This document shows positions 43,383-55,800 of a stretch of DNA of 64,000 nt, one piece after another. Source of the stretch: Nannobrachium achirus (lineage: Eukaryota > Chordata > Actinopteri > Myctophiformes > Myctophidae). The notes beneath the pieces were generated by a model. The model did no database searches, was not told where the DNA came from, and worked only from the letters and a program-made list of their open reading frames with translations. The stretch spans positions 27,130,862 through 27,194,861 of the forward strand of contig OY997649.1 of the NCBI GenBank assembly GCA_963921795.1. The letters run 5' to 3'. A program made the position numbers and the translations under genes. The number at the start of each line of letters is the position of its first letter. The stretch's first letter is position 1.

Positions 43383-43592
43383 ATAATTTGCGCCGCGTCG
43401 CTGTAAAAAACATTTAAAAGGTCCACAGACACCACCATTGTTCATTGGGGAAGATATCCTACTTTACCCTACGTTATCAAAAAAAGTAAAAAATAAAATC
43501 TGCGTAGAAATAGTCTTAAACAAGATGGAAACAAGATAAAAACAATAATAGTGATCGCCCCACAGCGATTTTGCGCATGCGTGTGTCAGGGT

Positions 43593-43704
43593 AACCGAAT
43601 TCTTTAGGGGCACGTGTTTTAGCGCAGCACCGGACCGCTTCCAGACCGTAGCGATATAGAGTGTTCGGTGCTACACCAAAACAGGTACCCCTAAAGAGTT
43701 CGGT
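43593..43704. repeat. foldback repeat
   Basis: Arms AACCGAATTCTTTAGGGG and CCCCTAAAGAGTTCGGTT with a further TGTTTTAG / CCAAAACA pairing; the middle is unpaired. Confidence 0.8.
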
Positions 43705-43999
43705 TCCATAGAACGGCGCTGTAATGAGACTCTTCTCTACGCAGGGACATGCGCAGACCTGAGTGCTGAAACTAGTGCAATCTCCGAAAATGTCTTAAAT
43801 TAAAAATAAACTGTGATTGTTGTTATAGTGGTGTAAAATGCCACTAATGCCACCAATTTTGTCAAATGTGTGTACATCTAATGATTATGACCGTTCTACC
43901 TGTGCTTCATCTCAAGGTACTATAATAGTTTAGATTATTTCATACATTTTTATGTTTCGTGTAATATAAACAATGTAAAGATTTAAAACGGTTCAGACC

Positions 44000-46080
44000 A
44001 GGGCAGGAATTTCATGAAGGCCATGGCCGCCGTTGACCCTCTGTTTGGCCTTGTGCCCCTCAAACCAATGGCATGACCTGAGGCCACCCAGCTGACTGTA
44101 CCACTTTCTCCTCTCTCTCTTTCTGGTCAATATGTAGACACCAATGTCTTTTGTTGAGATTCTGAGTCCCCATCTTTAAACCAATCCAGTGACTTAGATT
44201 GGTGTAGAGCTGAGCATGGATGGATCAGATTGTAAATACTTAAGTTCAACAAAATCTTTCAATGGACTAAAATCTTGTTTTATTTGATGTCCTTCTGGCA
44301 TTTGGCCTTTGTGCCCTCAAAAGATGGACAACACCAAAGGCCAGCGGCCTTGCCCCTAAAATGATGAAATTCCAGGCCTGGTTCAGACACATTTTCTACA
44401 TGAATATAACCATATTATAAACATATAAGATGAAACACAAGTTAAACGCTGCACTTTGTCAAAAATGACACATTTTATTATGACTCTGTGGGAATAAAAT
44501 GTCCCTAGGAACCATCCAAAAGACCACCCTCGGGCCTTGGGACCCATTACATTGAAAACCTAGCAACATCACTGCAGATGTTTGAGAACCAGTGCCCTGT
44601 CAGTTAGGGCAGTTTTTAGTTTGTTACTAAAACCCAATCAGTGCAAAACTCAATCAGTGCACGACAATCACACGTATATCTTAGGTCTAGGCTGTAAAAA
44701 GAAACTTTACTCATGTTAGGACTAGGCTAATACCAGCATGAACTGAATAAAATGGTATTCTGAATCATAGGTTATAGCCAAAACAAAGGAAATGCCAGCA
44801 TAAAGTCATGCCTCGTGGTTCTCCGGGTTTTGGCCTCATGTCTAGCATGGTTTCACTTTACACTTTTCCAAGCAGATAAACTGTGGCTGTGACTTATTAC
44901 CTGAACCCTTTACTTCTGTAAATGTAGTGGAAAATGTAATTTCCCATTTTCTCCTAAAAGCTTAATTTGAATTAGCTACAGCAGGCAGTGACATATTTCC
45001 TCTTTAAACAATTTGGTGACCACTGCCCAGCCTAGAGGGTTTAAGGCTAGCTAATAACATGAATTCTGGGTGTGTATCGTTAGGCGTTTCTGTGTGCCAG
45101 GCAGCATTTAGCTAATTGTATGAATTATACAAGGTGGTACAGCAACACGTAATTGAATCACATCCCGCATTAATTAATGGGATGGCATCCTGAATTCCAT
45201 CAGAGAACTGCATTGCTGGATTGATGGTAGTTGTGAATTACCTGTTTATGCTTGACATTATAATAATCTTAAAACCGTAGTTGATGCCAAATTGTCTAAT
45301 TTGTCTGACTGTCAAAATAGTTTACACGCCAATTTCTGAAGGATTAAGCTCCCATGCCGAACAAATTAGATCAGTGGAGCTTCTCAACCAAGTATTGAGT
45401 ATTTTCTTTTTACTGCACCATATTATGAGACTGTCCAGATCAACAAGGACCTGGATAGGCAATAATCATTTCTAAATTGATGACAATCATCAGAGATACT
45501 GTAGGATAGCCTTGTGATCATAGTATTTATGTCTAACCTTTTCTGCCAACTCCAACTTAGGTTAGCATATTCATACCGTTGGTGCGCACAGAATTAGAAG
45601 TGTACACTTCCCTGTGTTTGTGCATCCACACAGATGGACTAAAGCAGACCGCTGGAGCCTATAATTATGCACCCAGCTACGTAGACTACTGGAGAAAATC
45701 GAAATACCACAGTGGCCTAGTACGCAGCGCCACTATCGTTGCCAATTATCAATTTGCCATGCATAATCTTTTCTTGCTAATTCTATGTTTATTAGCCAAG
45801 AGACGTTCTGTTTATGGGGAGTATTTCACTCACCAGGAGCCTGTCCACATTTGTTTGGATTTGGGGTAGAAATCAACCATATTTGAGATGATTGTCATGA
45901 GGTCTGCCATATCCAGAGGCACAGGAATGACATCTCTCACCACATGGTAGTCAATGTCGACTGTCAAAATACAGTTCAGATGTTGGATATTGTCAACCCA
46001 GGCAGCAGCTATTGTGTACCGAATCATAACTCCTGATACTATACAGAACCATCCTTTCACTTTGGTGGCAGCTCATTCTT
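44000..46080. other. no recognised gene (pdlim2 intron 1)
   Basis: No exon-like frame with splice signals or known domain was seen. Confidence 0.5.
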
Positions 46081-46096
46081 TATATTGACTATATCA

Positions 46097-46567
46097 TAGG
46101 GGTGGGCGATATGGTGATAAATATCGTTGAGACGATACAATGTCTCCACGATATGCCTTTTCAGAGGTATCGTATGTATCATGATACAATTGAGGGAGCC
46201 TTGTAAGAAATCCTGTTTAATTGTTAATACAGAGATTCATTGCAGAATTCAATTTAAACCTGCGTTTTGGTCTAAATCAGTTGTTCTCAAACTTTAAAAT
46301 GTCAAATGTTAACTCTGACAGTATACAAATGAAACCAAATGGACCCGTAAGGGTACATTTGATTTCATTTGTATGCTGTCAGAGTTACATACTTGTAAAG
46401 TTCAATTTAGACCTCTCAAAAGGAACCCAGAGAGTCTAGCTTTTGTCAAGTAACTTGAAAAATAACCATAAAAACCAATGTGAAAAAGAATCGTGATAAA
46501 ATTCTGTATCGTGATACAGCTTGGGAAAATATCGTGATATTGTATTTTTCCATATCGCCCACCCCTA
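46097..46567. mobile_element. hAT-like MITE, family epsilon (TAGGGGTGGGCGATAT ends)
   Basis: Inverted ends TAGGGGTGGGCGATAT / ATATCGCCCACCCCTA and a perfect 8-bp duplication CTATATCA (46089-46096, 46568-46575). The centre holds a different palindrome at about 46311-46388. Confidence 0.9.
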
Positions 46568-47020
46568 CTATATCATACTAATTTTTTTTACACTCGGAAG
46601 CAGACTGCCTGGGGAGCAATAGCAGTAAATTGTATCGCAAACCATATAATCTAAAATAAGCCCATAATAAGAAACATTATTATAGATTTACTTGGCACAT
46701 CACTTAAATGCGTGAGTACTTGTATATTGCAGTAACGGCACGTCTTGGCATGCGTTTTCTTCGTCTCTAGAAGGAGGACATTTGGATTTAATGAAACTCT
46801 GGCTTTTGCAGGCACTTTAGCAATGTTAGTCATGTGCCTTTGGTCTCAGATTCCTCCCATTCCTATTTGATGTGGTTACACAAGCTGTGTCAGGAGGACT
46901 TAGGCGAGTGGAAGTGAAGCGTTTTAGGAGATAAAAGGCGGCTTATGCAAATAATAGCACTTTTCACCTGTTCACCTGATATTAACATGAGCAGCAGGAA
47001 CTCATGACTCTGAGATTCCA

Positions 47021-47021
<1 letters not shown>

Positions 47022-47111
<90 letters not shown>
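47022..47111. repeat. CA microsatellite, 90 bp
   Basis: Uninterrupted AC repeat in pdlim2 intron 1. Confidence 0.95.
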
Positions 47112-47113
<2 letters not shown>

Positions 47114-47789
47114 TACAGTATGTCATCGCTGTCGGGTCCAAAACTGTTACTTCTCAGGAAAGGGAAAACATAACCTGTTCCACTGGATCCAATCATTGAT
47201 AATCTTGTTCATTCTTTTTGATTAATTAGTTATGTATTCAAAAAACCCACAGACAGACTTAAACACTTTGTACTTGGCGTCCCTCCCTATTTTGGGCATA
47301 TCATTATACTGTAGGTGAACATTTTCAAAAGGTTCAAGACATTTTAAAATGAACTCAAATAGCCATAGGCTAGTAATGAGACAATTGGCGCCTGGAGACA
47401 GACATGTAAAAGGCCCACCTTCCCGCGGTAAGCTGACTTTGAGTCAACAACAGCATAATAAATCACCTGTACTTCAACAGGATTTATAGCACACATTAAA
47501 TGGCCTACAATTAATACCAACAGCATTAACTAAGACATGCCTTCACCTGCATCTCAACATAGGAATTAGCACAAGAAGAACACTCAAAACCAGCTCCTGG
47601 CAAAATAATCAATATCTAGTTTATTGCCCAAATCGTGTAGGGTACTCAGCCCCTCTAAAGACCTACTGTATAGATAAACGGACTCACCCCAAAAAGACTA
47701 CTAAAATGGACGTTTTACAGTATGACTTTAATAGAATAAATACCAAGGAAGGTTAGGCAGGAACAGACAACACCCGGAAGTTGACACAC

Positions 47790-47906
47790 CATGGGACGCC
47801 GCCATGACACTTTTTGGGTGGCGGAAGTGACGAAGTGCTCATAGACGCTAATGTTATTTTGGGTGGCACTTCCGCCACCCAAAGTGTCATGGCGGATGGC
47901 CATGGA
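47790..47906. repeat. foldback repeat (GC-rich arms)
   Basis: Arms of about 40 bp, CCGCCATGACACTTT then GGGTGGCGGAAGTG and the complement, around a spacer of about 35 nt. Confidence 0.85.
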
Positions 47907-48045
47907 GCCTAAAATGACGTTGGTGACTGTTCTTGCTGAGACCTTCTTTGATAAATACAAGGATGTGAAATTAAAATGACTTTCAGTTAGGTTTAAATTC
48001 ATAGCTCACAATAAAATACATTTGTTTGTCCAAAAATAAAACTTA

Positions 48046-48193
<148 letters not shown>

Positions 48194-48417
48194 CTAGCAG
48201 TTAGGTTGTACTGTTAAAAGGGGGGGGGTCTTTCGCAGCAAGTGGACTGACATTTAAAAGTGTGTTTCTTCTTGGGAACTGAATCCATTTTCTCTATTCA
48301 GCATTAAACTGAGAAAAGAGGGCTTGAGCGAGCACAGTTTCTGACCGACATCGACATATTACATTTTACTATACTCGCTTTCTTGTCATTTGCTCCTTCT
48401 GTCTTTTATTCCCACAG

Positions 48418-48530
48418 GGTTTTGACCTGATCACATGATGGAACTGACAATGAACCTGATTGGCCCTTCCCCATGGGGCTTCAGAATATACGGAGGAAGG
48501 GACTTCAAGAAGGCCATTACAGTATCAAAG
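48418..48530 (+). CDS. pdlim2: pdlim2 first coding exon (PDZ start)
   Basis: Acceptor tcccacag, 17 nt of 5' UTR, then two adjacent ATGs at 48435 and 48438. The second has A at -3 and G at +4 and gives [15 protein letters not shown], matching the mammalian length, so it is the likelier start. The exon holds the PWGF loop and [13 protein letters not shown]. Donor AAG|gtaatc, phase 0. Confidence 0.94.
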
Positions 48531-51500
48531 GTAATCCCAAATGGCCTCGTGAGCTGCCGGGCCTGCTCACATCTTATCACACTTTATCACACATATCCTC
48601 TGTTTCTGTCAAAACATAGCCGATAATGACATGCCCTGCCAAATCGACTTCCTCAATGTCTGCAGCACTGCCTCTATGCAGTCCTTGTGCTTGTTTGTGT
48701 TTCGCAGGCTCCTTCATACCTGTTTCCTCCACTTCCAAAGTGGAATGGAAGTAGACTACATTAGAAGGAAACCAGTGATTGCTGTTATGCTCGGGTTGGG
48801 GGGTGTTCCTGATTCCTGAGTGTTGATGAGTGTACTGTAAATGCATGCATGTTTACATAGAGAGAGACCCAAAGAATGCGGATGCACATTATAGCTGCCT
48901 CTGTTCGTATACACACACATGCGTCTGTACTGTAAGTTCATGTCTTGGCACATGTGTGTTGTTTTTGTCGCTCTTCTTTTTTTCCTCAAATCTGTATTAA
49001 AGAGGAAGATGGAACCAGCGGGGAGGAAAAGTGGGACTGAGTTACTAGGGAGGGGGCCTTAATAATTCTATACTTTGGCTATTGAAAAATAGCTGTGAGT
49101 TTGCTATTTTTCAATAGTTAAAGCACAAAATAATGGGTTAAACCCCCTTCCCCTATGAAGAACATTCATGGGGGGCCCGCACTGAATCCTTGGAGCCAGG
49201 GCCCAGAATTTGGTGCGACACCCCTGGATGGAACAGAAGAAGGGAAACATTTCCACTGGGAACAGACAGAAGACAGTAAACATAACCAGGAAACCCCTGG
49301 CAGACTGGGCCCTGCATGCCTGTGACACCCTTACTTGCCACTGTACATCCTTCCCCTTCCACATCACCACAGCCTGGAAAAATCCAGGCCAACGTCCCCG
49401 GTAGCTCCTCAGAATGATGTAAAACCATGGCAGGGTACCGCTTCAACTGGGGTCACTTCAAAAACACTTATTGTTTACCCCCCTTGACAATTTATGTTAG
49501 CAAAACAGGTCATCTGATGACTAATGGGCATTCCCAAGTCATTTTGGTCCTGCTATCCAGTAAACAATGTCAGCATGTTTCCTCGTCTCAAATATCAAAC
49601 GGTCCTGTGAAGTGACAGGGATTCAAACAGCGAGAGAAACCTCATCACCAAGAGAGGGTTGTAAAACGCAGTTGGAGAGGCGGTTTTGTTTGCCCACCCC
49701 CTGCTGCTTCCTCCTTTGGTTAGACAGCTTGGCTTGGGCCATCTGAAGTGGTTGGTGCCTTGGCACAGAAACGGCATGTATGCCCTCTTTCTCATCTGCC
49801 TCAAAGATAGCTTGCCTCCGTTTCTGCTAGGACACAGGCCCGGGAAAAAGAATCCCACAGCTCTTAGTTTATGTGAAACCAGGCGAGCCCTGATCAGAAA
49901 AGGCATGCACTATTGTGGGTCGCCAAAGTAATGCTTAATTACCTCTGGAGTGGGCCCACAGACGTGGCACCTCTGTCCCCCTTCTTTACAAAATGGACAA
50001 ACTCCCAGTTGACTGGCCTTCTCTCTCCCACATAGAGATGGGACGATATGAAAATTTCATGTCACGATATTGTGACAAAAGAAATCGCGATTTGCGATAA
50101 TCAAAATCCATTATCTTGGGGCGGAACATTCGCCAAAAAATAGCAGATCTACAAGCTCACAACGCGTCGCAATGCCAGCTTGTAGATCGGCTATTTTTTG
50201 GCAAAGACATTTGATAAAGAGTGAAAAAAAGACGGTATCAAGTACGTATATTACAAATACCTTTTACCAAAGAGGGTTTAAGTGGTACTGGATAAGCAGC
50301 TCGGCAAATAAAAGGTGAATTGATCCCAGTGCATGATGGAGGACGATATCACGATAAATTAAATCTCCACGATGCGATTATTGCGATAACAACGCGTATC
50401 GTCCCATCCCTACTCCTACAACACATGCAGCCATTTTCCCTGTAGAGAAGTTAGGAGACCCTTTCATTCCCATTGATTGACTCTTTGTGTGTTTTGTTCT
50501 GCTTTCTTTGTCGTATTTCCTCCCCGGTTTTAATTGTGGGGGAAGCCCCGCTGATGGCAAATGTCACGCTCTTCTCTGAAAGAGCAAGGAGCTGCGAAGT
50601 CAACAGCCTCATAATTAGTCTTTTGTGTTTGTATGGTTGAGTGTGGGGTTTTTACGGGGTGGCTCTTGGCCAAGACATTTAAAGCAAGGGTTGTCTGTAC
50701 AGTATGTCTGTCCACTCATAAGTAGACCAATCAATGCTCATGCTGCTACATGCAGGAGTGTGACATTGTGAAACAGAAGCACCTCCAAATACTTTAGTTA
50801 CAATAGTTCTTGTGAAACACTGCATGTTCACAAACTCCACAAATCGTAACATTGATCGAAAACAAAGTTCAGACAGACAAGGGAGATTTTATGACATTCC
50901 TCAGTTACAGTAAAGCCTGATTTATACTTATAGTAGTCGCACGTTAGTAGCAGATCTGCAAGCTCACGTGTTGTGCTGTGTCGCGTTGTGAGCTTGTAGA
51001 TTGTGTGTCTTCAGTGTGTGGCATTATGTGCAACCAAATATAAATCGGGCATTTGTATGAATTAGTTTAAGGCTGTTGTGTTTTGGTTCCCTTATGTGGA
51101 AATCCCTCCTATGTAGACAGCGGTCTGTTGGCTTTGACCTGTGGTGAAGCTAGGGGCAAAGGTCAGACCCTGGCAGTCAAACCAACAGCTCCTCTCTCAC
51201 TAATGGCTTCTCCCCGAGGGTGTCATGAATCCCCCCAGAGTTAACCCAGTACTTACCTGGTTCCATGTGTGTGAAGAGCTATCGTGTAACTGTATGCTGT
51301 TTTGGGCATTACACAACGCAACGATATATACCTCATATAATAAATTCTATCTGCATCTATCTGCATCTGAGACTATAGGTAACGGTGTGAAGGAATGTTT
51401 TGCTGGCCAACAGTGACTCCTAATGCATCACAGCATTGTTTCAAACATTTCTTGCATTTCGTGCATCAGCCATTATCAAATAACCTGCATAATAATAATA

Positions 51501-52710
51501 ATGCATTTTATGTATAACACACTTTACAATCTCCAAGTGCTACTGGGTTAAAAGCATGGCATAAAAATAGCATGCAGGCAACCAGTCAATTACATGGGAC
51601 CCAACTTGGCTAGACTAACGGGTCAAATTTAAACTAGGCAAAAACAGTGCAAAGACAAAAAACAAGGCCCAGGAATAAAAATAAATGCCTTGTTAAAAAG
51701 GTAGGGTTTTAGTCGATTTTTAAAAGCATCAGTTGACTGTGGCACTCTAGTGAGAAGTCAGAAGATAGTATAGTCAGATAGTAGGCGCATAGTCAGAAGA
51801 TACGCTGCTGCTTGCGCTTGCCAGATGGATTGCTTCACTAAAGCATCATGTGTAGGTAGACCCCGTCCTAGGTTAGGTTTCAGACTCAGGGGGTAACTGA
51901 ACCGTAGCTCATATACCATTTTGTTGTTGTTTTTTGGACAGGTCAACGAGGGCAGCAAAGCAGAGCAGGCAGCCCTGCAACCCGGGGATGTCATCCTGGA
52001 GATCAATGGAGAGAACACAGCCGAAATGCTGAACGTTGAAGCCCAAAATAAGATCAAGAACTCCAAAACCCAACTGCAGCTGCTGGTAGAGAGGTACGTA
52101 CACAGGGCCCGCAGCTGTGGGCATGCAGAGACGTCTGAGCATGGATGTTTACATATTGATTCATTCTTGCCATGGTGATGGTGCAGGTTATGCTGGGGCA
52201 GCAAGCTTGCATGCATAGGCTGGTTCCTTTTCATACAGTTTATTACATTGTGGTAATAGACCATATTAACACCATATGAGTCCCGGGTTTGTGGCAAGGT
52301 CCACGCTCACCCAAGCCTCGGTCTCTGTTTCATATGCTGTTTTTGTCTTTTACTTACTTACTTTTTTTTACTTTACCACCCAAGCTCCCTACTAACAAAC
52401 AAGCAATGGTGATCAACGTAAATGCCAATGTGTATCGGATCTACGATGCCAAAACGCTCTGTTCCCATGCCATCGTCCAGTTAATAAAGTTCGTGTTGAG
52501 GTTTGCCAAGGCGTTGTTTAGATGGCAGGCAGCTGCTGGCTACTAGAACAGCTTTCCTCCTAAATGAGACTGGCCTCTCCTGGCATTTTGATTAAAGGTC
52601 CTCTTTATATTCTCATTCCTTGTCAAGTACAGTAACCCCCCCCCCCCTCTCTCCCTCTCTCTCTAACCTCTATCTTTCTATCTCTCTGTCACTCACTATC
52701 TCTTGCTCTC

Positions 52711-52742
<32 letters not shown>

Positions 52743-52765
52743 GCACGCACGCACGCACACGCACG

Positions 52766-52854
<89 letters not shown>

Positions 52855-55800
52855 ACGCACACGCACACACACACAAGCACACTTCCTCCTTGGATACCCT
52901 CCGTCCATGTGAGTGGATTTTTCCCTGCTGACCTCATGTCTCCTTCATTGCCAGAAACAACACTGTGACTCCCTGCCTGCCCAGCGAGACAATGGCACTG
53001 TGTAGCACTGCAGTGCAGTGCCACATCCCTGGGCCCACTCTTTATAGAAGGTCTCCAGTGGCAAGGACCTTAATGTCACCATCTTCAGTGGCAAGGATCT
53101 TCATGTCAATGTCTCCATTGGAAGGCATCTTCATGTCTCCATTTGGCAAGGATTTACATGGCAATGTGTCCATTGGCAGGGATCTTAATAGGACTCAAGA
53201 CCTTCCACGCCAATTAACCTTGCAATTTTTTTTGCACTAATAGCCCCTAATATTCATTTAGCCAAGTAGTGTTTTGACTATTTATTCAGCAGCTGGTTGG
53301 CAGTTTGTCCCCATGAATAGAGCAGTGCTGTGGGTATTGGAATGGCATCAGAGCTGCCATTGCCCATCAGAAATTCAGAACAGGCGGGCAAATTAGCCTG
53401 TCCTCAGAATAGGATGGTGTTGATTTAAGGCGTGTCTGCCGCTAAATACAGAGGCACAGCTCTGGTGTTGACACATCCAATAACCCATTCATCCCAGACG
53501 CTGCCAACTGCAGGCTTCTTTGTCACACAAAGGAACTCCACTATCCGTGTCTTGTCATTGATGCTTTTTAGACGGGCTTGGTTCTCAGCGACGTCTGTGG
53601 GCTTCATTGTCCATTGACCCCTTGGGATGATGTCATCTTGACCAGACTGGGAGTTCTCACTCTGTGATCCTATTGGTCTCTGTAATGAGATGGCTCTTTG
53701 CAGCTGCACACATCTGAAGACCTCTTGGATATATATAGTGTGTAGTTAGTCGCACACTGGAGATCCCTCTTTTCTGTTGTTTACGTCTTGTGCAGTGTTG
53801 CACTGTACTCTAATAGGGCTTCATCTATCCATTATTACCAGCTTGCAAAGCTGGTCTACAGGTCGTCAGTTACCTACTGTATCTACAGTATGCCAAATTG
53901 CCAATATGTCCTAGTTTGCAGAAACGTTGCTATCCCGGAATTTATATATCTGTTCTGTGCTCTCCGGAGAAGATAGGCCAGTATTTTCACCTTTCTATGG
54001 TTAGGTGAAAGGTGACGGCTGGGTATTCCTTATGAAAGGGCTGTTTATAGTTCTGTATGCTTGATTTTGTGTAAGTTTTGGGTGAGAGAGTACGTACAGT
54101 AAATGCGTCGACGTGCATACTTCCTCTACGGTATGTACGTGCCGACCGGCTCTCCGCTCCAATTCTGCTCCCGTTGGGGCCGCACGCCACATTTTTGCGC
54201 CTCGCAGCACAGAGCAGAATAGCTAACAAAAGTGCTATAGAGCAGTGAAGTGTGACGTAATTTACACATCCTACCTGGTTCGTGGTTTTCTTCCCCAATT
54301 CTGAATTCCCATAGACCTTTTTCATATCGTGTCATATAAGAACTGTGTTCCAATTATAAACAAATTATCTCAGCGGTTTGATATGAAGAATCAACTGATG
54401 GTGAGAAAACGTTAATGTTACTGTCGCCGAATTAGTAAGATTTTTGCTAGAAACAGACTGAATCAGATATGAGTGACTGACTATCATAAACCATACAGAG
54501 CCACCTCCCTAACAATATTGCGGTGACCGTTTGTTTATTTTTGGACCACAATGCTTATATGAGACGATTTTAAGATGACTCAATGTTATTCTCCATAGAG
54601 AATTACTTCCGTGGAACCGGGGGATGAGTGAGTCACATCATGACTTCGCTGTTCTATGGAGGTGGTTCTGAACGAAGCATTTAGCCAAAATAATAGAAAC
54701 ACAGAATTTCTTGACCCGACGTGATGTTTAGTAATAAGTGGTAACAGTCTGGACTCGTTCTGCTGTCTGTCGGCAACATTACATCGCGGTCTAAATGTAA
54801 CTCCGCGAGGGTACAGATTTAACCACATCGATCCGGACCCGGTACCCTCTCGCTCCCCTGGTAATTATATCAAAAACACACATACACACCCGCTCATATA
54901 TTGAACATAATTCCCAAGTAATAAATGAGCCGCTGAGATGAATCAGCTCTTCTTGTGTGCCTCAGCCTAATAGCTGTCTGTCTGGAGACTGGAGAGGCGG
55001 ACCGACCTGTGTGTGTGTGTGTGTGTGTGTGAGAGTCAAGGCGTCCTCTTCACGTGGTTGCAACGACGTTCCTTTTTTCCCATTTGGGTCCCATAGTTTG
55101 AGAACCGCTGTCATAGAGGTATAAGAACGATATCTTTTCACTCTTCTTGCAGAGGAATAGTAATTTTCCTCACTACTGCCCCTACGGTTGACAACGGTTG
55201 CGGGTACTTCTTGCTACGGACAAATCCAGTATGTTCATTTGGGAGGTGTACGTAATCGTTCGTGTACGGACCTTAATCATACGGGAGAAATACGGGACAG
55301 GGAGAAAAAATGGACACCAAACGGACCAAACAGAATAAATCTCTCTCGCCCTCCGTTTCTAATGTAGACCTGCGGTCCTTATGTAATACTATGCATGGTA
55401 CTTAACCTGTGCTAAATCATCTGCTGATGTACAGGAGACCTGTAGCCAGATGTCAGAGATCAGTCACAACGGTGAGCACTGCATTGAATCCAGGCTGCCT
55501 CTCATTGTCTGGACTGAAGACCACAACGTTCTCCTGTGTGGGCCTGCTGTCCAGTGTTAGCTACTGGAACCACTCCAGACCACAAGTAGAATTCAACACT
55601 TATTATGCTGCGATGAGCATTTTCCGATTAGGCCAATTCCTAATTCAAAGCAGCCAGCAACCTTTTCTGCCTGGCCTTTTTATTATGCCAGCAATGTGCC
55701 AGTACAGTAAGTAGTGTCTCATGACACTGACTGTAAAGAGAGTTTTCCCTCTTTTAGACATCATTTCTTTCTCCATACAGTACATACAAAATGTACACGC

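Noticed and set aside
51758..52297. 179-codon minus-strand frame over pdlim2 exon 2.
   Set aside because: Antisense shadow of the PDZ exon and its flanks.
55435..55471. Possible extra pdlim2 exon (acceptor gatgtacag, donor G|gtgagc).
   Set aside because: At 37 nt it enters in the right phase but leaves phase 0, while exon 3 at 57910 needs phase 2. Inclusion would shift the frame, and the peptide has no family match.
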